Under the pieces are notes generated by a model. The model did no database searches, was not told the DNA's origin, and saw nothing but the letters and a program-made list of their open reading frames with translations. This document shows, piece after piece, positions 49,916 to 59,800 of a stretch of 64,000 nucleotides of DNA. The stretch lies in the NCBI RefSeq assembly GCF_014202415.1, contig NZ_JACHGR010000006.1:62001-126000 (forward strand), written 5' to 3'. Each line of letters begins with the position of its first letter. Position 1 is the first letter of the stretch. Made by a program: the position numbers and the translations under genes. The DNA is from Tolumonas osonensis (GTDB lineage Bacteria > Pseudomonadota > Gammaproteobacteria > Enterobacterales > Aeromonadaceae).

Positions 49916-51067
49916 ATGCGTTTTGCATTAAGTTTACCGGTCGCAGGCCTGGTGGCGAATCTGGTGGCCTTCAGCAGCTCCGTGGCCCTGATCTTTCAGG
50001 CGGCGAACAGCATGAACGGCGCGAATATGCTGCTAACCGGCTCATGGCTGTTTGCGCTTTGTCTCGGCTCGGGGTTGAGTACCCTGATTCTCTCCTTGTG
50101 GTACCGGCAGCCGGTGCTGACTGCCTGGTCGACGCCGGGCGCGGCATTACTGATCAGCAGTCTGCAAGGGGTTACACCTTCGCTGGCGACAGGGGCGTTT
50201 CTGTTTTCGGCGCTGCTGATCATGCTGAGTGGTGTGACCGGTATCTTTGCCCGGCTGATGCATAAAATCCCGACTGCACTGGCCTCGGCGATGCTGGCGG
50301 GTGTGCTGGTCCGGTTCGGTATGAAAGTGTTTGAACAGTTACCGCTGCAGCCGTGGCTGATTACCAGCATGCTGCTGGTTTATCTGCTGGCGAAACGGCT
50401 GTATCCGCGATATGCGATCCTGCTGGTTCTGATCGCCGGTGGTGTGGTTGCCTGGCAGCAGAATTTACTGCAAAGCGATATGCCGCAGCTTACTCTGGTG
50501 GCTCCGGTCCTGACATGGCCTGTCTTCGATATGGCGACGCTGCTCGGGATAGGTTTACCGTTGTTTATCGTGACGATGGCATCACAGAATCTGCCGGGCA
50601 TTGCCGTGATCCGGGCGAATGGTTATCCGGCGCCGGTTTCTGCATCACTGACAGTAACTGGTGTGATCAACCTGATTCTGGCGCCGCTGGGGTGCTTTGC
50701 GATTAATCTGGCGGCCATTACCGCGGCCATCTGTATGGGGCCGGAAGCGCATGAAGATCCGGCGCAGCGGTATAAATCGGCCGTGTTTGCCGGGATTTTT
50801 TATCTGATCGCCGGGATATTCGGCGCCAGTATTGTCGCCTTATTCGGGATGTTGCCTGCGGCACTGATCATGGGCGTGGCGGGGATTGCTCTGTTCGGGA
50901 CGATTGGTGCCAGCCTGCATGCGGCATTGCATGATGCCCATCAGCGGGAAGCGGCGTTACTGACTTTTCTGGTTACAGCCAGTGGTCTGACGTTGTGGGG
51001 GATCGGTTCTGCGTTCTGGGGGCTGGTGGCGGGAATTGTGGTGATGATGTGCTACCGCAGCCGGTAG
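49916..51067 (+). CDS. BenE-family transporter (YdcO-like)
   Basis: 383-residue inner-membrane protein with 11-12 hydrophobic segments, of the benzoate:H+ symporter (BenE) family. The ATG at 49916 (MRFALSLPVAGLVANLVAFS) has AAGGA upstream; earlier in-frame starts overlap the operator region. Conserved stretches include AWSTPGAALLISSLQGVTPS and NLPGIAVIRANGYPAP. No aromatic-catabolism genes are nearby and the linked YdcN-like regulator suggests a YdcO orthologue, so benzoate as substrate is uncertain. A perfect 12-bp hairpin spans its stop codon. Confidence 0.88.
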   Translation: MRFALSLPVAGLVANLVAFSSSVALIFQAANSMNGANMLLTGSWLFALCLGSGLSTLILSLWYRQPVLTAWSTPGAALLISSLQGVTPSLATGAFLFSALLIMLSGVTGIFARLMHKIPTALASAMLAGVLVRFGMKVFEQLPLQPWLITSMLLVYLLAKRLYPRYAILLVLIAGGVVAWQQNLLQSDMPQLTLVAPVLTWPVFDMATLLGIGLPLFIVTMASQNLPGIAVIRANGYPAPVSASLTVTGVINLILAPLGCFAINLAAITAAICMGPEAHEDPAQRYKSAVFAGIFYLIAGIFGASIVALFGMLPAALIMGVAGIALFGTIGASLHAALHDAHQREAALLTFLVTASGLTLWGIGSAFWGLVAGIVVMMCYRSR

Positions 51068-51073
51068 CACATC
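51046..51073. other. 12-bp hairpin across the benE-type stop codon
   Basis: GATGTGCTACCG (51046-51057) and CGGTAGCACATC (51062-51073) form a perfect stem with a CAGC loop. There is no T run on either strand. It may stabilise or weakly terminate the convergent transcripts. Confidence 0.5.
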
Positions 51074-51081
51074 GGAATCAC

Positions 51082-51885
51082 TTATTTGGACAGTGATTCA
51101 GGCAGCTCTTCGCGGATTTTAGCCAGCAGTGATTTCACTACGCGCGGGTTACCGCAAACGATGTTGCCGCTGTTGTCATAGTTATGACCACCGGCAAAAT
51201 CCGTCACGATGGCACCGGCTTCACGGGCGATCAGTTCGCCAGCAGCCAGATCCCATGGTTTCAGACCGATTTCCCAGTAACCGTCCATACGGCCTGCGGC
51301 CACGTAGGCCAGATCCAGACTGGCAGTACCAGCACGACGGATATCAGCGCATTCCTGGAAAATGTTATTGAACATGGTCAGGAAAGACTGGTAGTGGTGA
51401 CGGTGACGATGCGGGAACGCAGTCGCCAGTACACAGCCACCCAAATCTTTGGCATTGCCACAACGGATACGGTAGCCGTTCAGCTGAGCACCGGCACCGC
51501 GGGAAGCAGTGAACAGTTCATCACGGATTGGATCATAAACCACGCCGACTTCGGTGCGACCTTTGATGCGCAGCGCGATAGAAATAGCGAAGTGAGGAAT
51601 GCCTTTTACGAAGTTGGTGGTGCCATCCAGTGGGTCGATGATCCATTGGTAGTCGGCATCTTTACCGCTGGTCAGACCGCTTTCCTCAGCCACAATGCTG
51701 TGGTCAGGATAGGATTTTTTGATGGTCTGAATGATCACGTTTTCCGCTTCACGATCAACGTTGGTAACAAAATCGTTCATCGCCTTTTGCATGGTTTCAA
51801 CTTTGCTTGGATCAGCAAAATTCTTGACAATAACCTGACCTGCACTACGGGCTGCGCGAACAGCAATATTCAGCATGGGATGCAT
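51082..51885 (-). CDS. suhB: Inositol-1-monophosphatase / Nus factor SuhB
   Basis: 267 residues, the E. coli SuhB length. Metal-site motifs are Glu67 in VAEESG, IDPLDGTTNF (Asp84, Asp87) and the second motif PWDLAAGELIAREAG. SuhB dephosphorylates inositol-1-phosphate in vitro and in E. coli joins the rRNA antitermination complex. The N-terminus MHPMLNIAVRAARSAGQVIV matches the family. It stands alone, 158 bases after grxA on the same strand. Confidence 0.96.
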   Translation of the reverse strand: MHPMLNIAVRAARSAGQVIVKNFADPSKVETMQKAMNDFVTNVDREAENVIIQTIKKSYPDHSIVAEESGLTSGKDADYQWIIDPLDGTTNFVKGIPHFAISIALRIKGRTEVGVVYDPIRDELFTASRGAGAQLNGYRIRCGNAKDLGGCVLATAFPHRHRHHYQSFLTMFNNIFQECADIRRAGTASLDLAYVAAGRMDGYWEIGLKPWDLAAGELIAREAGAIVTDFAGGHNYDNSGNIVCGNPRVVKSLLAKIREELPESLSK

Positions 51886-52043
51886 AATGGATTCACCACT
51901 GGATGTTAAAGAACGGGGGTTTAGAAAACGGCGCGATTATAGGGCGAGGGGAGTAAACAGGCAACGTTCTTTTAGAGGAAAATGCAATACCAGAAGGGCG
52001 CAGCGGCATCCGTGCCACTGAATTCAGCTATTAATTAGCTGGA

Positions 52044-52286
52044 TCACAACAGATTTTCGGTAACCGCTTTGTAGAAGTCGGTATAGCCGCCAACATGTTT
52101 TTTACCGACAAAGATTTGTGGCACGGTACGAACCGGCTGGCCTACTTTTTTCTGCAGATCGGCAACGGTCATCCCGGTGGCAAACAGATCAATGTAGGTA
52201 AAGGCGAAGTCTTTCTCCTCGCACAGCTTCACCGCCATTTCACAGTAAGGGCAATCAGGTTTGCCATAAATGGTGACGAGTTCCAT
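52044..52286 (-). CDS. grxA: Glutaredoxin 1
   Basis: 80-residue dithiol glutaredoxin with the CPYC active site (Cys12, Cys15), the TVP cis-Pro loop (VRTVPQIFVGKKHVGGYTDF) and a GSH-binding GG. FATGMTVADLQKKVGQPV aligns with the GrxA-specific region, so GrxA fits better than GrxC. It reduces disulfides with glutathione, including in ribonucleotide reductase. It starts one base from the end of the ferredoxin gene, so the two are co-transcribed. Confidence 0.88.
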   Translation of the reverse strand: MELVTIYGKPDCPYCEMAVKLCEEKDFAFTYIDLFATGMTVADLQKKVGQPVRTVPQIFVGKKHVGGYTDFYKAVTENLL

Positions 52287-52541
52287 TTAATCTCCTTTTT
52301 CGTAAAGTGATATAAATTTGTTTAACAATTCCAGTTCTGATTCCGGATGGGCCGGATCACTGATAATGCAGTTGATCGGACACACCCGCACACAGGTGGG
52401 CTCCTCATAGAAGCCCACACATTCGGTACAGCGATCAGGCATGATTTCATACACCTTGTCGCCCATATAAATGGCCTGATTCGGACATTCTGGCTCGCAC
52501 ATATCACAATTGGTACAAGCCTCAGTAATCAACAGCGCCAT
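52287..52541 (-). CDS. yfhL: YfhL-type 2[4Fe-4S] ferredoxin
   Basis: 84-residue ferredoxin. The first cluster motif is CTNCDMCEPECP (Cys9, 12, 15, 19) and the second is CTEC...CVRVCP, with a short insert GFYEEPT between cysteines that is typical of the Alvin/YfhL group with very low potential clusters. It starts two bases after the trhP stop codon and abuts grxA. Physiological partner not established; the linkage suggests the U32 enzyme upstream. Confidence 0.93.
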   Translation of the reverse strand: MALLITEACTNCDMCEPECPNQAIYMGDKVYEIMPDRCTECVGFYEEPTCVRVCPINCIISDPAHPESELELLNKFISLYEKGD

Positions 52542-52543
52542 TA

Positions 52544-53908
52544 TTAAACCGCCGCGTGTGGCTGACGGGTGGTTTCGGTCTCGTTCAGGTTACGCAGCAA
52601 AATGGCGTAGTTCAGATCGATGTTATCCGGTACCGGAATTTCGACAATATGGCCATCACCCGGCGCAACTTCGATCTGCTCACCTTTCTTGTTTTCCATG
52701 TGGGCAAGCTGGAAGCTTAAATTGCCCTGTGGCGTCATCAGTTCCAGATTGTTACCCACCAGGAACTTGTTTTTCACGGCGATTTTCGCCATACCGTTGG
52801 CGGTGCGTTCCAGCACTTCACCGACAAATTGCTGGCTATCGGAAACGGAATAGCCATAGTCGTAATTCTGATAATCAGAATGCACATGACGACGCAGGAA
52901 ACCTTCGGTGTAACCGCGGTGCGCCAGGTTTTCCAGTGTCTTCATCAGATCCGGATTAAACGGTTTACCGGCGACGGCATCATCAATGGCCTGACGGTAT
53001 ACCTGTGCAGTACGTGCACAGTAGTAAAAAGATTTCGTCCGGCCTTCAATTTTCAGCGAATGCACGCCCAGCTTAGTCAGACGCTCGACGTGCTGGATCG
53101 CGCGCAGGTCACGGGAGTTCATGATATAGGTGCCGTGTTCATCCTCGAACGCGGTCATGAATTCACCCGGACGGTTTTTCTCTTCCAGCAGCACGACGGC
53201 ATCGCTAGGCGCACCGATACCTAAGGTTGGCTCAACTTTGACCGGGATAGGCTCTTGCTTGTGCACGATCTGACCAACATCGTCCTGCTTGCCTTCATGC
53301 ACGTTGTATTCCCAGCGGCAGGCGTTGGTGCAGGTACCCTGGTTCGGGTCACGCTTGTTCAGATAGCCGGACAGCAGGCAACGACCGGAATAGGCCATGC
53401 ACAGTGCGCCATGCACAAAGACTTCCAATTCGATATCCGGGCATTGCTGGCGGATTTCTTCGATTTCTTCGATAGACAGTTCACGCGACAGAATGACGCG
53501 TTCCAGCCCCATCTTTTCCCAGAATTTTACGGTTGCCCAGTTAACGGCGTTGGCCTGTACAGACAGATGCACCGGCATTTCCGGGAAGTGCTCGCGCACC
53601 ATCATGATCAGGCCCGGATCAGACATGATTAAGGCATCCGGTCCCATATCCACGACCGGTTTCATGTCGCGAACGAAGGTTTTCAGTTTGGAGTTATGCG
53701 GCTGGATATTGGCAACAACATACAGTTTTTTGCCCAGGGCATGCGCTTCGTTGATACCGAGTTGCAGGTTGGCATGATCGAATTCGTTGTTGCGCACCCG
53801 CAGACTATAGCGTGGCTGGCCGGCATAAACTGCATCGGCACCGTAGGCATAAGCGTAACGCATGTTCTTCAGCGTTCCCGCCGGAGACAGTAATTCTGGT
53901 TTAAACAT
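52544..53908 (-). CDS. trhP: tRNA 5-hydroxyuridine hydroxylase, U32 family
   Basis: 454-residue U32-family protein equivalent to E. coli YegQ/TrhP, which hydroxylates U34 of several tRNAs to ho5U using prephenate. The start MFKPELLSPAGTLKNM and the U32 signature VFVHGALCMAYSGRCLLSGY are visible, followed by NQGTCTNACRW with further cysteines likely to hold an iron-sulfur cluster. The ATG at 53906-53908 has AGAGAG upstream; an ATG eight codons earlier is less likely. First gene of trhP-yfhL-grxA. Confidence 0.93.
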   Translation of the reverse strand: MFKPELLSPAGTLKNMRYAYAYGADAVYAGQPRYSLRVRNNEFDHANLQLGINEAHALGKKLYVVANIQPHNSKLKTFVRDMKPVVDMGPDALIMSDPGLIMMVREHFPEMPVHLSVQANAVNWATVKFWEKMGLERVILSRELSIEEIEEIRQQCPDIELEVFVHGALCMAYSGRCLLSGYLNKRDPNQGTCTNACRWEYNVHEGKQDDVGQIVHKQEPIPVKVEPTLGIGAPSDAVVLLEEKNRPGEFMTAFEDEHGTYIMNSRDLRAIQHVERLTKLGVHSLKIEGRTKSFYYCARTAQVYRQAIDDAVAGKPFNPDLMKTLENLAHRGYTEGFLRRHVHSDYQNYDYGYSVSDSQQFVGEVLERTANGMAKIAVKNKFLVGNNLELMTPQGNLSFQLAHMENKKGEQIEVAPGDGHIVEIPVPDNIDLNYAILLRNLNETETTRQPHAAV

Positions 53909-54006
53909 TTTATTCTCTCTTGGTCTGATCACAGGTCAGTAAGATGCCACCTGATGGCATCGGGCGCGCGATTGTACTCTGGAAAGGGGTATTAAAGATA
54001 TATCTG

Positions 54007-54046
54007 TGAAAACAGCGGGATGAAATTCTCATTCCCGCTGTTTTGG
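54007..54046 (-). terminator. Intrinsic terminator of rdgC
   Basis: AAAACAGCGGGA (54009-54020) and TCCCGCTGTTTT (54033-54044) form a 12-bp stem, extendable inside by a bulged ATGA/TCAT. On the minus strand the descending arm ends in UUUU. Confidence 0.85.
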
Positions 54047-54083
54047 CATTGCTTTTAACTGGTTTGGATCGGAATGGATGCGG

Positions 54084-54992
54084 TTATTCCGCTTTTTCTC
54101 CGCCCAACGCTTTGATCAGTTCCGGGACGAATTTGGCGAGTTCACCGGTCATCAGTGCGAAGTCGGCATCCATGCGGGCAACATGATCTTCCGAGACCAC
54201 ATCATCGTTCTGTTCGCGCAGTTCTTCACTGAATTTCAGCCGTTTGATGGATAAATCATCCGCCAGAACGAAGCTGACGGTATCAGACCAGTTCAGTGCC
54301 AGTTTGGTCACCATTTTATCGGCCAGCAGATGACCTTTGATCTCTTCAGATACCAGATCCTGCTCTTTACAACGGATGATGCCACCGTGTTCCAGCGCAG
54401 AGCGCAATTCCGCTTCGTCTTCCAGCACAAAACCACCCGGTGCAGTACCTTCATTCAGCCACTCGGTCATGGTGATTTCCGGCGGATTCAGCAGGGCAAA
54501 CGGCACGACCGGCAGGCTACCGGTACATTTACGCAGCAGTGACAGCACGTCATCGGCTTTTTTGGCCGAACCGGCGTCCACAACCAGATAGTTTTCTGCC
54601 GGATTGATCCACAGGAAGGTCTGGCTGGAGCGGGTAAAGGCGCGGGGCAGCAGGCTATGCAGGATCTCTTCCTTCAGTGCCTCTTTCTCTTTCTTCTTCA
54701 GCGCGCGACCTTGCGCGGCTTCCATTTCATCGATTTTTTCCTGCAGCGTGTCCTTGATGACGGATGCCGGCAGCATTTTTTCTTCTTTTCTGGCGCACAA
54801 CAACAGTTGTCCCTGCGCTTCATGCACCAGCACTTCTGCATGTCTGCCCAGCGGAGAAACCCAACCGAATTTGCTCATGTCCTGATTGCCGCAGGGAGAA
54901 AACAGATGGCTCTGCAGCATTTTTTCCAGGCTGTCAGCATCATGTTCAAACGGACGGGTAAAGCGATACAGTTGCAGGTTTTTAAACCACAT
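54084..54992 (-). CDS. rdgC: Recombination-associated protein RdgC
   Basis: 302-residue ring-forming DNA-binding protein that restrains RecA. Starts MWFKNLQLYRFTRPFEHDAD, the family N-terminus; the reading frame extends over 100 codons upstream but this part is unlike RdgC. The ATG at 54990-54992 has GAGGT upstream. The body shows GWVSPLGRHAEVLVHEAQGQ and LSIKRLKFSEELREQNDDV, which are conserved. It is divergent from the GNAT gene and sbcDC. Confidence 0.95.
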   Translation of the reverse strand: MWFKNLQLYRFTRPFEHDADSLEKMLQSHLFSPCGNQDMSKFGWVSPLGRHAEVLVHEAQGQLLLCARKEEKMLPASVIKDTLQEKIDEMEAAQGRALKKKEKEALKEEILHSLLPRAFTRSSQTFLWINPAENYLVVDAGSAKKADDVLSLLRKCTGSLPVVPFALLNPPEITMTEWLNEGTAPGGFVLEDEAELRSALEHGGIIRCKEQDLVSEEIKGHLLADKMVTKLALNWSDTVSFVLADDLSIKRLKFSEELREQNDDVVSEDHVARMDADFALMTGELAKFVPELIKALGGEKAE

Positions 54993-55155
54993 GGCGACCT
55001 CTGTCATGTTCCAAAGAAAACGCATTCTAGCAGCATTGTGATCTCTTCTGCATTCCCCGGAGAAAAAACGGAGCTGTTTCACAACCTGATAACCCCCCAT
55101 CAACCTCTTCCGATGAGCTGGATAAACTAAGGTTAGGTTTAATCTGGAGTAAGCT

Positions 55156-55587
55156 ATGGTGATTCGACGCAGCGAACCACAAGATATGCCACAACTGACC
55201 GCAATCTGGTTGCAGGCTTCTCTGCATGCCGACGAATTTCTGCCTGCGGCGACCTGGTGGCACAGACAGGAGTCGATGCGTAAGCAACTGGAATGTGGCA
55301 CGGAAGTCTGGGTCGCCGATGATGAAAATCATGTCGTCGGCTTTGTGGCATTAAATGCAAATGAACTGCTGGAACTCTATGTAGAACCGGCAAATTACAA
55401 TCAGCATTTGGCCGAAGAACTACTGAACTTCGCTAAACAGCATCATCCGGTGTTATATCACCGGGCCTGTGCGGAACATGCTGACGAAATCGAGTTTTAT
55501 CAGAAACAGGGATTCAGGATAAAAGAAGCGCATAAACATCCGGTCTGGCAACTGGAAGAGTACTGGATGGAATGTCGTAGCGCTTGA
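55156..55587 (+). CDS. GNAT-family N-acetyltransferase
   Basis: 143-residue YjaB-like acetyltransferase. Starts MVIRRSEPQDMPQLTAIWLQ. The central part LELYVEPANYNQHLAEELLNFA lies where the acetyl-CoA loop (Q/RxxGxG/A) normally is, but NYNQHLAEEL lacks the usual glycines, so the fold is inferred and activity is uncertain. EIEFYQKQGFRI near the C-terminus is typical of GNAT beta6. CTGGAG precedes the ATG. Substrate unknown. Confidence 0.8.
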   Translation: MVIRRSEPQDMPQLTAIWLQASLHADEFLPAATWWHRQESMRKQLECGTEVWVADDENHVVGFVALNANELLELYVEPANYNQHLAEELLNFAKQHHPVLYHRACAEHADEIEFYQKQGFRIKEAHKHPVWQLEEYWMECRSA

Positions 55588-55647
55588 AAATAAACGTCTC
55601 AGCCATCATGTTACGGGTAATCACTTCCTGATCTGTTGTTGAGCATC

Positions 55648-56886
55648 GTGAAATTACTGCATACCGCCGACTGGCATCTGGGTCATCGTCTGCATGGTCA
55701 TGAACGCTATTTTGAACACCGTTCGTTCCTTGACTGGCTGCTGCATGAGATTTCTGAACGGGATATCGATGGGCTGCTGGTAGCCGGTGATATCTTTGAT
55801 ACCGCGAATCCTTCCGCGACCAGCTGGCAGCTCTTTTATCAGTTTCTGGCAACATTGCGCCAGCAGCGACCTCATCTGAATGTCATTATCATCGCCGGTA
55901 ATCACGATTCACCTTCCAAGCTGGATGCCCCGCATGAGTTGCTCCGCTCGTTTGATCTGCATCTGATCGGAGCCATTGAACGTGATGCCGACGGCAAGCT
56001 GAACAGCGAAAAACTGGTGATTCCGCTGAAAGATCGAACCGGTGCGATCCGGGCCTGGTGTGCGGCGGTGCCGTTTCTGCGCAGTGCGGATTTGCGGCTA
56101 AGTGAGGAACTGCAAAATAGCGACGAAGACCGGCTGGTTGCCGGTGTAGCCGAGGTCTATCAGCAGGTTTTTGCCTGTATCAATGCGCAGCGCACCGCCG
56201 GACAGCCTGTACTGGCGATGGGACACGCTTATCTGCAACGTGGCGAACTCTCCGAATTATCCGAGCGTAAGGTTCTTGGCGGCAATCAGCATGCCTTACC
56301 GTTATCGGTATTCAATGGCGCGGATTATGTGGCGCTGGGGCATCTGCATCTGGCGCAGTCACTCAGTGAACAGGTGCACTACGCCGGCTCGCCGTTACCC
56401 TTATCCCTGGCGGAGCAGCATTATCCGCATCAGCTGATTGAACTGACGGTGACGGATAATCAGATCTCGGTCAGCGATAAAATCCGGATTCCAACCGTCG
56501 TTGATATTCTGCGTATTCCGGCCACGCCCGCGCCACTGGATGACGTGCTGGCGGAGCTGAATGCGCTGTCACTGAATGAATTACCCCATAATCAGCAGCC
56601 GTTTCTGGAAGTCCGGGTCAGACTGGAAAAACCGGAGGCCCGGTTGCGGGAGCGGATCCTGGCCGTATTGGCAGACAAACCGGTGCGTCTGGCCCGGATC
56701 CATATCGAATACAGCGGCCACGGCCTGGGCATGGCCGATCAGATGACCAGCGTACCGCTTGACTCGCTATCAGCGAAAGAAGTCTTTGCGCTTTGTTACC
56801 AGCGGCAGTATGCCTCATCGCCGGATGAGGATCTGCTCGGCTGCTTTGAGGAATTGGAAACCGCGCTGGAGAATGTCGCATCATGA
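55648..56886 (+). CDS. sbcD: Exonuclease SbcCD, nuclease subunit SbcD
   Basis: Mre11-like nuclease subunit of the SbcCD complex that cuts DNA hairpins and protein-blocked ends. 412 residues. Metallophosphoesterase motifs: LLHTADWHLGH at the N-terminus, VAGDIFD, IAGNHDS, GHLH in ALGHLHLAQ. I took GTG at 55648 as start (MKLLHTADWHLG, the family start). It overlaps sbcC by 4 bases (ATGA). Ribosome site weak. Confidence 0.95.
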   Translation: MKLLHTADWHLGHRLHGHERYFEHRSFLDWLLHEISERDIDGLLVAGDIFDTANPSATSWQLFYQFLATLRQQRPHLNVIIIAGNHDSPSKLDAPHELLRSFDLHLIGAIERDADGKLNSEKLVIPLKDRTGAIRAWCAAVPFLRSADLRLSEELQNSDEDRLVAGVAEVYQQVFACINAQRTAGQPVLAMGHAYLQRGELSELSERKVLGGNQHALPLSVFNGADYVALGHLHLAQSLSEQVHYAGSPLPLSLAEQHYPHQLIELTVTDNQISVSDKIRIPTVVDILRIPATPAPLDDVLAELNALSLNELPHNQQPFLEVRVRLEKPEARLRERILAVLADKPVRLARIHIEYSGHGLGMADQMTSVPLDSLSAKEVFALCYQRQYASSPDEDLLGCFEELETALENVAS

Positions 56887-59800
56887 AAATTTTAGCGGTT
56901 CGCGGAGAGAACCTGGCCAGCCTGACACATCCGTTCAGTATTGATTTTACCCATGGCCGGCTGGGTGACAGCGGTCTGTTTGCCATTACCGGCAATACCG
57001 GTGCCGGTAAAAGCACGATTCTCGATGCAATCTGTCTGGCCTTATACGATCAAATCGCGCGCTTTCCTGCCAATAAAAAGAATATGGCGGAAATTGGCCG
57101 GGCGGATGATCCGGACCGGCTGAAAGCCAATGATGTACGGCTGATCCTGAGCCGTGGTGCGGTGTCTGGTTATGCCGAAGTGGATTTTACCGGCCGTGAT
57201 GGTCAGTCATATTGTGCCCGCTGGTCGGTGCGCCGGGCCCGGAACCGCCCGGACGGTAAATGTCAGAAACAGGAACGCTCGCTGCGGCAACTGACGGAAG
57301 GGGGGGTTACTTATGCCGGTGGTCAGCGCGATGTGCAAAGCCAAATTGATGAAAAAATTGGTCTGAGCTGGGAGCAGTTCCGCCGCGCGGTGATCCTGCC
57401 GCAGGGCGATTTTGCCGCGTTTCTGAAAGCCGGCATGGATGAGCGTTCCGCATTACTGGAGCGCATGACCGGGACCGAGCATTACTCGGCGCTTTCGGTC
57501 GCAGCCTATGAACGGGCAAAGGCAGAACGGCAGAAACTGACAGCGCTGGAAGAGAAGCTCGGCGATCAGCCCCAGTTCAGTCCGGAAGAACGTGAAAATC
57601 TGCAATCCCGACTGCAGACGGTGTCGTTGCAGCAAAAACAAACTGCGCAACAGCTGACCCTGTTACAGGAATGGCAGGATATGCAGCAGCGGTTGCAGGA
57701 ATTACAGCTGGCAACTGATGAATCCCGTAAGGAGCTGCAGACCGTCACCGAAGAGTGGCATACACAGGAGCCGGCCCGGCAGCGTCTGATTTCGCTGGAA
57801 CGGGTTCAGGTCGCGCGGCCTGCTCACGAACAGTCTGATCGGACGTTGCTGGAATTGCAGCGGGTCACTGAAACATTGCAGCAATCCCAGTTGCAGTTGT
57901 GCCGGCATCAGGAACAGGAACAACCGCTGCAACTGCAGGTTCAGCAGGCATTACAGCAACGGGAGGGCGATGAAGCCAGCTTTGCCGTGTTACAGCGGGA
58001 AATCCGTCAGGCCAGAGAACTGGATAACTCGCTGAAAGAGCGCCGGCAGCAGATGCAGCTCGCCACAGAACAGTTGCTGGTGTTGCAGACAGAAACGACA
58101 CAGCAGCATCACATCCGGCAACAACAGCACCATACTCTGGATCAACTGCAGCAACAGCGTGACGGATTACAGCGATGGCTGGAAGACAATCATCACTGGC
58201 AGCGACAGGCACAGCAACAGCAACCGCTGCTCAAGGCCATGCAGGATTATCTCGGCGAGAAACAACGCTGGCAGCAGCAACATCAGCAGATCTCCGCAGA
58301 TCAGCAGCAACTGAAAGAGCTGGAGCAGGCCCGGGTTGCATTACAGCATCATTTCCAGCATCAGCAGGATGCGCTGCAGAATATTAAGTTGCGTCTGCAG
58401 CAGGAAGGTGAGGTTCAGGAATGGCAGGCGTTACAGCAACTGCATAACCGTTGGCTGGAAGTGCAGGGGATAGCGGAGCGCTGTTATCACCTGAAAGGGG
58501 TGGCAGAGCAGGCTGTTCAGGGATACCGGCAACGAAGCGGGCTATTGCAGCGTCAGCAACAGTGCAGACAAAGCCTGCAGCACATCGCGGATCGCCGGCA
58601 AGCATTGCAGCCGGAGCTTGAGGCGCTGCAGCAACAGTGGCAGGACGTTAATCAGACGCTGAAGGAAACCCGCCTACGCAGTCGGCTGCAGGATTTCCGG
58701 GCCTATCTTGTAGAAAACGAGCCCTGTCCGTTATGTGGCTCGACCCATCATCCGCACCGGATTGAGACGGTTTCCGACAGTCTGCTGCTGCAACTGGAAC
58801 GGCAGCAGCTTTTCCTGCAGCAACAGACAGACCGGATACAGATAGAAAGTGCGCAGTTACAGGAAGCGGAATCGCAGACGATCCGGGCCGAAAAAGAGCT
58901 GGTTCAGCAGTTGACTCATCTGGATGAGGCCTTGCATGTGCTGGAGCTCCAATGGCAGAACCTGCGTCAGGATTATATCGCGTTGCTTCCGGCCTGGCCC
59001 GGCGATGAATCGCAGTGGTTGCCGCTGGTCACCACGCTGGCACAGGTACAACATCAGCACACATTACAGGCCGGTGAATTGCATCAGCAGTATGAGCGCG
59101 GCCGCAGCCAGTTTGAGCGTCAGCAACAATTACTGAACCGGCAGAAGGAACTGACGCAGCAGGCGCAGGATTACGAACGTGAACTGATGACATTACGCAG
59201 TCGCGCCGACAAGCTGCAAAGTGCCTGTGACTTGCTGCAACAACAGCAATCCGCCTTGCAACTGCGTCTGCAGCAGACTGAACTCGCGCTGGATGAGCAG
59301 CTATCACCACTGGAATGGCGTGATTATCTGACGATACAGCAGGGGCCTGTATGGCTGACAAGCTGGCAAAAATGTTGCCAGGAATATCTGCGTGCAGAAC
59401 AACGCTGGATGGAAACCGAACAGCAGTATCAGCAGTTACAGGCCGAGATGTCGGCACAGACCAGCCGGTTGCAGATTTTGCAGGAACAGCTGGATTTGCG
59501 GCAACAGGAACAGGCCCGAATCCACTCGGATTACCAGCAACTGTTACAGCAACGCCAGGCATGTCTGGAGGGTCAACCGGCAGAACCGCTGGAAGAACAA
59601 TGGGCGCTGCGTTTACAGCAGAACCGGCAAACGGTGGAACTGCAGCAGCAGAAGTTGCAACGCTGGCAGGAACAGCGTATTGCATTGCAGTCACAGGTCA
59701 CCAGCCAGCAACATCATCTGGAACAGTTGCAGGCCCAGCAACGAACGCTGCTGCACAGCACCATGCAGCATCAGCAGAAACTGGGTATGAGTGAATATGA

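Noticed and set aside
51886-52043. Terminator or small gene between suhB and grxA
   Set aside because: Only a weak 6-bp stem (CAGCTA/TAGCTG) without a T run and no credible frame.
54993-55301. N-terminal extension of rdgC by about 100 codons
   Set aside because: Overlaps the divergent GNAT gene and is unlike RdgC; the MWFKNLQLYRF start has a good ribosome site.
59029-59694. Long open frame on the minus strand inside sbcC (221 codons, Ala/Val/Pro rich)
   Set aside because: It is the antisense of the CAG/CTG-rich coiled-coil region, which removes stops on the other strand. No ribosome site or family features.
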